NCBI GenBank assembly: GCA_015680685.1 | Contig: MNCI01029297.1 | Span: forward strand, 535,727 to 599,726 | DNA: 64,000 nt | DNA from: Gnetum montanum | Lineage: Eukaryota; Streptophyta; Gnetopsida; Gnetales; Gnetaceae | Direction: 5' to 3' | Part shown: one piece after another, positions 57,188 to 64,000 of the stretch | Layout of the letters: each line of letters opens with the position of its first letter | How positions within the stretch are numbered: the stretch's first letter is position 1 | Notes under the pieces: model-generated | Database searches by the model: none | Told to the model about the DNA's origin: nothing | Seen by the model: the letters and a program-made list of their open reading frames with translations, nothing else | Program-made: the position numbers and the translations under genes

Positions 57188-60100
57188 CTGCAATGCAACA
57201 CAAGACAACACAACACAAATACCAGCAAGTCATCAAATTATTCACTCTGTCTACCTTTTACTCGACTTATGTAACCAACCAACCACGATAGACTAGTCTA
57301 GTCTAGACAAGTAGCTTCACTTCACAGGTTTAAACCTGATTTCTAAGCATAGGATCCACAAAATAAATAAGACTTTTGTTGAACTGGGATTCCACTCAAA
57401 ATTCGAGCAACGATATTTTTGTGAAATTGAAAACCGTTGTTGGTTCAACTTCAAAAAGTCGTGATACTTCTTTATACATGGTTGGTTACCTTTAACAACC
57501 TCCAAAGCTTTTGCCCCGTTGCAATGTGGGTACGCCCCCAGCTTACTGCAAGTCGTGCTGCGGATGCTGTAGCTTGCAGAAGCTGTGTATTTGTTTAAAT
57601 CATCAGAGCAGAGTCAGCAAATCTCCCTAGCTAAGCTATTTGTAATATTATGATATCACCAAACATAACAGCATTACATGGCATTTCTAATAATGTGCAA
57701 ATATTACTGTATTAAATTTGTTTTTTAATAACGTAACCTCTAATTGTGGTGCAGTGCATGCCTCTCCATCCACATCGGCATCCAGTTCCAGCAACATGCC
57801 ATCTGTTGCTCTTAGGAGGAGATGTGGGGCATCTACCAACACCAACACCGCTTGTGGGGCATCATGATGAAGCCTTAGCATTTCTGCAATAAGGCTTGTG
57901 ATTCGCTGGTTCACTTTCCAAGTCTCTTGACCCTTCTTGTAGTCTTCAACCAGCCAAGGATGTAAATCTCTTTCTGCCTGTACATTCACCCAAAATAAAT
58001 AAATAAATAAATTTCAACGTGTTAAACATAACCAGGTCGTGTTTATATTTCCAATTCCGTAATGCAGTTCTGTTGGGCATGGATATATAGTTTCTATCCG
58101 ATTTTACTGCTGGAATGAGCTAATCATTTAAAGATGTTCATACAAGTACAGCAGTAGTTTGACTTGGAATGGAATTTAAACCCCATTTACCACATTACTG
58201 AGATTCAAAGTCAGATTCAAATATGTGGTTTTTACTCCATGCCATATCAAACTTCATTGAGCAGGCGTTCAAACTAATAATCCTAGATATTTTTCCCGTT
58301 CAAAGACGGAGAAGTCGTATATTCTTAAAAAATGCAAGAAACCAAGTATAAGGCATGCATGCGCACCTGAAGAACAACTGCAGTTGCTGCTTCTACAGGA
58401 AATGCTAGCACAATATTGCATAGTGCTTTGACAACCTGTCAAGTTTGACGAGATATCAATCAAGCAATAAATTTGAACATAATAAAATCCAGCACTTTTG
58501 AGAGTTGACTGTTAATTTTCAACCTTAACAGTGTTATTCGTGTTCGTTTAATTACATGAAACTTAATACTTGTGGTTGCTTTGAACAATTTCAACTTGTT
58601 ATCGTTTTAAACTAAGGCTTGACAAATTATACAACAATTGTGCTGAAACTAGGCACAACCATGAAATTATGCTCTATCATCTAAATGTTGATCATGTGAA
58701 AACATAACTGAGAAAATTCTGAATACCTCATTTTCAAAAGTACAATTCTTAGGTAGGGACCTGAATAAGATTGTTTCTTACCTGTCTCCAACCTTGTTCT
58801 GCAGATGTGCTTTCAGCAGTCATTTGCAACTCTGGAGCTGTAATTAATCTCTGCCAAAGTAAGGGTACAGAAGCTACACACAATTTGTTTTTCTCCTTTA
58901 GCACAAATTTGACAAGGTCTCCAATATTACCATTGGTCCCTTCATGTCTGCCCATTGTTAGCAAAGTTGCCACATCCATTGCATTCCTTTGGAAATTCAA
59001 AATGTTTTTGCCTGAGCAATGGTTAATCACACCTATTAAGTCTTCTTCATGCTTGTGACGTTGTTGCTGCTTTTGAAAGGATAAATCAGCTCCTGCATCC
59101 AGATTGTCCACATGCATCTCTTCTGTAGAACTAGGTCTATCAAAGAGTTTATTCTTTTCAAGTTGATGCTGAACAAATGAAATAGAAAATCTAGATTTAT
59201 CTGCAATGGCTGCAACTGCTTTTCCATTACTTTCAATCAGACCAATTACCAATGAGGCTCTGGCACATAGCTCATGATCAAATTTAAATCTTGCCAGAAG
59301 AGACAAAGCTTGCATGCATGCTTTTGATCCCCCAAAAAGTTTAGAGACGTGTGCTGCAACAACAGCAGAAGCCACTATCTCACTGGAACTGTAATTCCTC
59401 AGCCAAAGGCCAATAGAAGACGATTTCAGTGACAGTAGGGCTTCAAGAATACCTAAAAACCTTTTTATGTGAGCCACTGCAGAAAAAATCCCATTTGAAA
59501 TCTCTTCTTTAAGTTGTGAGACTTTCCCTACTTGTAAGTTATTAACTTTTGGCACTTCTACCCAAATTCTCATCGATGAACCTGAAAATAACTGGATTTC
59601 ACATGCCAGTGCGCACACAGCTGCAAGCACATATGAATCGAAAGTTGCCACTGCACCTCTCTCGTTCCTATCTTTAAATCCATTTGTCTTTTGCTTACCA
59701 TTTATCCCCTGCTGTCGTTTTGAATTATCATCAGGAACACTGTAATCAAGCCTTTCTTTTCTCAAACCTTGTTGCATGGCATCATGGCTAAGGCATACAG
59801 TAACAACAACGAAAAGCAAGCGAGAAGCCAAATCTAAAGATGGACACGATTCTACAAATAAAGAGTGGATCATGGCACGAAGCTCAGCTACGGCAAGATT
59901 CTTTGAGGCATATCCAACACCACCATGTGTGACTTGCATAACCCTTGCATGCTCTATTGAATCATACGCAGGAAATGTTCTTTGAAGTACCGCTTCAACG
60001 GTGGCAGTGAATATTTTCATCAAAGAAAATTCTGATGGGCTACCACGAGGTAAGTATTCCAAAACACGAAGAAGAGGATGAAATAGGTTCCAGGAAAGAA

Positions 60101-61370
60101 CTGGTGGTTGCAATGGAGTTGCTACTACTAGTTCAGGCAAATCAACTACTGAGGAACTAAGCGGTAGGAGACCATAAGCAGCTTCCCATAGTGTACATAT
60201 TCTCCATTCTACTTCAGGCCCATGGACAGACATTAATGAAGCCACACCTTGGGCAGTTGCTTCTATATTTTCTTGATATGTTGCGACTGCCATCTGTTAA
60301 ATAACTTGGTATCAAAACAGGCAACGACGATATTTTGGTAAACAACATTACTGAATGTTACAAGATAAAAGTTAGGAATAAATGTTAACCATTAGGTACC
60401 CTTGTAACCTAAAAAAGCTAATTGAAGGAAACAAACAAATATGCTCTCATTTCAAACTTACTCTATCATCACTGCTTGAAGAAGTAAATGACTCTTGCAT
60501 ATCCAAGTGATGGCCAAAACATTGAGCATGTCTGGGTGGGGGAAACAGCAATGCTGGCTGTGAAAGTATACGAAACAGCAAAGCCGCTGCAGCCTCAGCA
60601 GCAATGCCAGCCCGCATAGACAAAGCTGTTCCAATTGCTCGAAGAAAATGCAAGTGCATCCAGTTCTTTGGAAGCTATAATAAAATCCAAACAAAGAAAG
60701 TTAGTTTTCAAATGATCATGAGAAACGCCAATCATGGTGAAAGAAACAGAACTTCTGAATTTTGAAATCCAAGATAGGAAAACAACGATGGTAGCGACAG
60801 GGTATCATCTAATAGAGCTCTTCAACATATTCCATGAAACCAATGCTATAGAACTCAGGATCGTGTGCACTCACGCGCGTAGAAGTTGCATAATCTTCAG
60901 CCGCTCGTAGGAGTTCCACAAGCTGTACAGCAGCATCAAGTGCATCAGGAGCCCACGAAGGTGGTGCCTCTAAGAGACCCAAAAGCAATCTCTGGGTTGC
61001 ACTAGGAGAAGCAATAGCATAGTACCTATGTTTGATACATGTAACTTGTCACATTAAACTGATCTAAAATTTAAAATATATCCTTAACATCATTGCCTAC
61101 CAAAAGCAAATAAAGAAAAAACACTTCACCTATGAAATAATCGGGCGTATGGTTCAAGCGGGGGCAATCCGGCAACTAAATGCTCATCCAAGGCTGTTGT
61201 GGGTGGAGGAAGCAGCAAAGCTGGAACTGCAGCAGCAGTTAGATTTGCTGTTTCATATCGAGACACCTCATGGTCACAAACACTTAAAATGACTCCTGCT
61301 CCATTAGCCACTGCCCATCTAGGTGTTGAAGGCATAAGTTGTGGGTGTTTTCCTGGACCTCTTCCACCTG
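56885..61370 (-). CDS. MED33: Mediator tail subunit 33 (MED33A/B, REF4/RFR1 family), C-terminal ~940 residues, eight exons
   Basis: Encodes the C-terminal part of the plant-specific Mediator tail subunit MED33, a nuclear protein bridging regulators to RNA polymerase II; REF4/RFR1 restrain phenylpropanoid (lignin pathway) expression in Arabidopsis. Exons on the minus strand: 61370-61130, 61025-60875, 60674-60462, 60293-58782, 58435-58367, 57977-57738, 57582-57490, 57187-56885 (stop TAA). All seven internal introns are GT-AG and 104-389 bases long, and every join keeps the frame; together they give 939 residues. Family landmarks in order: MPSTPRWAVANGAGVILSVC, LLLGLLEAPPSWAPDALDAA, LPKNWMHLHFLRAIGTALSM, EVEWRICTLWEAAYGLLPL, LLRATDGMLLEL, CRLPATLLCLSH. 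The family is about 1,300 residues long, so about a quarter to a third lies upstream. No frameshift or stop was seen, so it looks functional. Confidence 0.93.
57490..57582 (-). CDS. MED33: MED33 exon, 31 codons
   Basis: LLQATASAARLAVSWG followed by RTHIATGQKLWRLLK. It aligns without gaps to the family segment L-L-E-x-T-A-R-A-x-Q-P-x-L-x-W-G-E-S-G-L-A-V-A-D-G-L-S-N-L-L-K, but is notably diverged in the W-G-E-S-G part. Acceptor ACACAG, donor AAAG|GTAACC. Confidence 0.75.
57738..57977 (-). CDS. MED33: MED33 exon, 80 codons
   Basis: AERDLHPWLVEDYKKGQETW, then KVNQRITSLIAEMLRLHHDA and LLRATDGMLLELDADVDGEA, ending PQLE at donor GAG|GTTACG. An insertion of about five residues (LELDAD region) separates GML from VDGEACT compared with Arabidopsis. 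Acceptor TGTACAG. Confidence 0.92.
58367..58435 (-). CDS. MED33: MED33 exon, 23 codons
   Basis: VVKALCNIVLAFPVEAATAV then VLQ, matching the family V-V-D-A-L-C-x-I-V-S-A-S-P block. Acceptor GACAG, donor CAG|GTGCGC. It is too short to stand out as an open frame; found by splice joining. Confidence 0.9.
58782..60293 (-). CDS. MED33: MED33 large central exon, 504 codons
   Basis: Opens MAVATYQENIEATAQGVASL directly after acceptor TTTAACAG; this ATG is internal, not the start. Contains LPRGSPSEFSLMKIFTATVE, LASRLLFVVVTVCLSH and VATFDSYVLAAVCALACE, and ends EQGWRQ at donor CAG|GTAAGA. The second half (about residues 250-450 of the exon) is the least conserved part of the family. Confidence 0.95.
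60462..60674 (-). CDS. MED33: MED33 exon, 71 codons
   Basis: LPKNWMHLHFLRAIGTALSM, then AAALLFRILSQPALLFPPPR and a serine-rich end SSSSDDR at donor AGA|GTAAGT. Acceptor TTATAG. Confidence 0.95.
60875..61025 (-). CDS. MED33: MED33 exon, 151 bases
   Basis: Completes a split Arg codon, then YYAIASPSATQRLLLGLLEA, PPSWAPDALDAAVQLVELLR and AAEDYATSTR, ending at donor CGC|GTGAGT. Confidence 0.95.
61130..61370 (-). CDS. MED33: MED33 exon, first in the window
   Basis: AGGRGPGKHPQLMPSTPRWA, then VANGAGVILSVCDHEVSRYE and LLLPPPTTALDEHLVAGLPP, ending LFH plus two bases of an Arg codon. The acceptor is a tandem NAGNAG (TTGCAGCAG|GTGG), so two products differing by one residue are possible. Earlier exons were not found before 64000. 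Confidence 0.92.
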
Positions 61371-62640
61371 CTGCAATTATGCTTTTATACAGTCAAAGTG
61401 CCACAAATTGCTCAAGGCTAGAAAGTTTAGTTACGATATTTCAAGGTTCTGACCACTAAGTAACTCACTCATATACAAGAATGTAGCGAACATTATAAAG
61501 TACCGGCGATGCCAGATGCAATGTAATTCCCAGTTTGTAATGACTTATTAATATAGAAATGTACGTAATAGAATATGTATCTCCTTTTGTGGTATTTTAA
61601 GGAAGTTAGGAACTGAATGCTGAAGGCATTCCAAGGCATAAAGAAAAGAATATCAACTCATAAGCTAAACCCTGTGCTTTAAGGTAGCATGGCCTTTAAC
61701 GAATTTAGCTATCAGCTGCTAGGCATGAAATTTGTATTTTAACCGGGTGTGAAGAGAATAAGCCATATGTAACTGAAACTGAAAATGTTTAACTTCCGTT
61801 TACTGAGACTGAGACCTGTTGAGTCTATCGGAACAGTGTTGTCCAGTGGAATCCAATTTGTGATCTGGGATTACAAAGCCGAGACTCTTACCACTTAGCT
61901 TAGGATAACTGACTCTATTGCCTATTTGCATACTCTCCAGGATCGATCATTACAAGTTCTAAATTATGCCTGGGGTAGTTCTGTTCATGAAATTTAATTA
62001 CAATGAGCAATAAGAAACTACCTTTTATAAATTTTTTTCATTTAAACGCAGTCCAAACCATCACTTAAAGCATCTGTATACATATCAAATTGAGCTTTTG
62101 ATCAGGCAAGTATAGGAGCTAAGGTTAACAATTCTTTCAGCCATTGAAAGCCTCAGGCACAATATTCTGGCCATTGAAATTGATTACAACCCTGTGGACA
62201 GAGATTGCTAACCCAATAAAACTTCTAAAGTCTAGAGCATCTTTTGACGAAGGGCAATTGATATGGCTTCAATTTTTATCTAGATGAACAGCTAAACCTT
62301 TGTTTGACGAAACATGATTAACAATCTTAATTTCAATTTACAAAAGAGTACACTTACCCTTACCTACATACTACTTGCGTCTTTTAAGAATTTGTAGAAC
62401 TGTTCTTAGATTCTTCTCATGTTCTATGAACAAATAATGCAAAAATGAATGAAAAAACTAATACATTATTCTCGTGAGGATGTTAGAACATTAATTAATC
62501 CGAAAGACAAAAATGAATTCTTAATATCCATGCCTCATTTGGAAAGCTACTTTTGGAATATCTTCTTCTTTACTTTTTATGTTAGAATAACCTTATTTTA
62601 AATTAATTTATGAAAATATCTTTGTTTTCTTTTCTGGAAA
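61371..62640 (-). other. MED33 intron sequence, no exon seen
   Basis: Upstream of the acceptor at 61371 I find no further MED33 coding block on the minus strand and no other gene. The intron therefore reaches at least the region of LINE fragments. Confidence 0.5.
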
Positions 62641-62649
62641 TATTCGGTT

Positions 62650-62955
62650 AGATCATAAAAATGAATTTACAGTAGATTTGTACAAACCCAAAAATGAGGG
62701 GAGGCCTCTCCCCTCAATCCCCCAACTTGAAAAGATAGGGGCAGCCAAAAGCCCCTCCCAGCACAAAAGTAAATTGGCAGGCCACCCCCGTGGGCCCTCC
62801 AACACCAGCCCTCCGTTTAAAGTTCGAAACCCAAAAAAGACAGAAAAACAGAAGCACCAAGAACCAGCAGACCCCAGGGCCACAAAACATCCTATATATT
62901 ATATGGCAGCCACGTGTAGTGGCAAATGATCTGCTCTTGGCCATGGATGACATCT
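62650..62955. other. GC-richer island of unknown origin
   Basis: A ~290-base patch clearly richer in G+C than its surroundings, with open frames on both strands (62678-62929 plus; 62953-62653 minus) and no recognised domain. It may be the end of a LINE or a transferred fragment. Confidence 0.35.
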
Positions 62956-63039
62956 AGAACCACCCTATGCCATGCTGTGTCAACAAAAGCTGCTGCCTAC
63001 TGGAAGTCCTTGAAAGCTTCTATGAAAATATCTTTGTTC

Positions 63040-63460
63040 ATTTGAGTTAATAAGAAAGATAATCTATGCTTGGAAGTAAATACCGATGATCTCAAGTTTG
63101 TGCAGGCTATCAAAACATTCATGGAGGGCACCATGTCAAAGAGAAATAAGATGGCAAAGTCTATTCTTGAGTTTGCACAAGCCCATGATATTGTAATAGT
63201 TAATACCTAATTTATGAAAAGGGCTGAACACTTGGTGACATTCAAGAGTGGAAGCAACTCAACTCAAATACACTCCATCATGGTTTAAAAGAGAGATTGG
63301 AGAACCTGCAAAAATTGAAAAGTCATTTTGGGAGAAAGCCTTATGACCCAACATAGACTTATGGCAATAGATCAGGTTGTCATAAAACGTACAAAGAAAA
63401 ACTCTTGAGTGAGTACCTTGTATAAAATGGTGGAATCTAAAGAAAGATAAAGAATTAGAG
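63040..63460 (+). mobile_element. RTE-type LINE endonuclease fragment
   Basis: Plus-strand frame reading ILEFAQAHDIVIVNT, stop, FMKRAEHLVTFKSGSNSTQI, HSIMV, stop, then VILGESLMTQHRLMAID. This matches the widespread plant RTE-type LINE segment F-A-x-A-Y-D-L-x-I-x-N-T-x-F-x-K-R-E-E-H-L-I-T-x-K-S-G...G-E-S-L-T-T-Q-H-R. Two stops within 80 codons. It lies in what is probably an MED33 intron. Confidence 0.7.
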
Positions 63461-64000
63461 TTTAATAATTAATTGTTCACGTAAAGAACCTAGGATCTGA
63501 ACCTAAATGTGTATGAGAGTTGTAGTCAAATGTGAAGATGTATTGAGAACATAGGAAAGGATATCCTTGGGGGGGTTCAAAAATGAATAAGTATATTCAA
63601 AAGGAAACATGGTAGAACAAGGAAGTGCAATGAAAAATTCAAGTTAAGAACACATGATTCAAGGAATGACAATAGAGTAGGAGACAAGATGATTTTGAAA
63701 GATACAGGGTAGAGAATACACCAAGCAAGACTAAGCTTAGTGCTTTTGATTCTTTTTATAAAAAGTTAGGAACTAAAGAGAGCGAAAATCGATTTACAAG
63801 TTAGCCAAGGCTTTGACCAAAGACCAAATTAGATGCATTAAGTCAAATAACTTTGTTTTTAGACAACCAAATTTTAGAGTGATGGAGGGTCTATTTTCTC
63901 CTAGGGCTTCTCATGTCGCCCTGAAGTATGTCTGGAGATCTGTAAAAGCTACCTATGATCATGGGATGAACATCATTAAAGGAGATAAACTTCATGCTTT
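63461..64000 (+). other. Decayed repeat sequence at the window edge
   Basis: Low-complexity and stop-rich; a short plus-strand piece (about 63850-64000) reads PRASHVALKYVWRSVKATYD and could be part of a transposon protein, but I cannot assign it. Confidence 0.3.

Noticed and set aside
57087-57296. Plus-strand frame in the MED33 3' end
   Set aside because: Antisense shadow of the terminal exon and its intron.
58749-58781. Extension of the large MED33 frame past EQGWRQ
   Set aside because: A GT donor at 58781-58780 with a matching next exon (58435-58367) restores the family sequence; the extension is intron.

Overview
The window is nuclear plant DNA: AT-rich, gene-poor and packed with nested, decayed retroelements, with one recognisable host gene at the right end. 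A minus-strand gene for Mediator tail subunit 33 (the MED33A/B family, also called REF4/RFR1) with conserved splice sites identifies a land plant. The density and decay of the LTR elements suggest a large, repeat-rich genome, possibly a gymnosperm, but the species cannot be named from sequence alone.

Layout. 1-3.8 kb is non-coding or unrecognised sequence with a small decayed Cys/His-rich ORF. 3.8-5.1 kb and 12.19-12.85 kb are two halves of one decayed plus-strand coding unit; its best match by eye is the 30K-type movement-protein region of an endogenous pararetrovirus. It is split by Element 1 (5122-12180, minus), an Athila-like Ty3/gypsy element flanked by ACTAG, which carries an N gap and has lost its 3' LTR. 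From 15.2 to 26.0 kb lies Element 3, a decayed plus-strand chromovirus-like gypsy. Its integrase is split by Element 2 (18118-25137, plus; target duplication ATCAT), an Athila-family element that has lost RT, RNase H and integrase. Between 26.0 and 36.3 kb there are long LTR-like sequences in inverted orientation, short tandem duplications, a foldback hairpin (31011-31750) and a probable tRNA-derived SINE. Two related LINEs sit tail to tail: a 5'-truncated plus copy ending near 38.46 kb and a long minus copy (38476-55567). The minus LINE is split by Element 5 (41666-53768, plus gypsy with a decayed initiator-Met primer site). Element 5 is in turn split within its 5' LTR by Element 4 (42334-48068, minus; target duplication GCTTC), a third Athila-family copy with an even smaller core. 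MED33 follows at 56.9-61.4 kb; its upstream exons lie beyond the window or in an intron that appears to hold LINE fragments (63.0-63.45 kb).

How the parts relate. Elements 1, 2 and 4 are one family: LTR ends TGATG/CATCA, a TATA box, and upstream of it a distinctive array of 14-bp units centred on GATATC. Element 1 keeps gag-PR-RT-RH-INT, Element 2 keeps gag-PR, and Element 4 keeps only the gag C-terminus and the 3' region. Target duplications and continuous reading frames give a relative order of insertions: pararetrovirus-like sequence then Element 1; Element 3 then Element 2; LINE then Element 5 then Element 4. No intact transposon protein was found. The only apparently functional gene is MED33, and only its C-terminal ~940 residues are in view.
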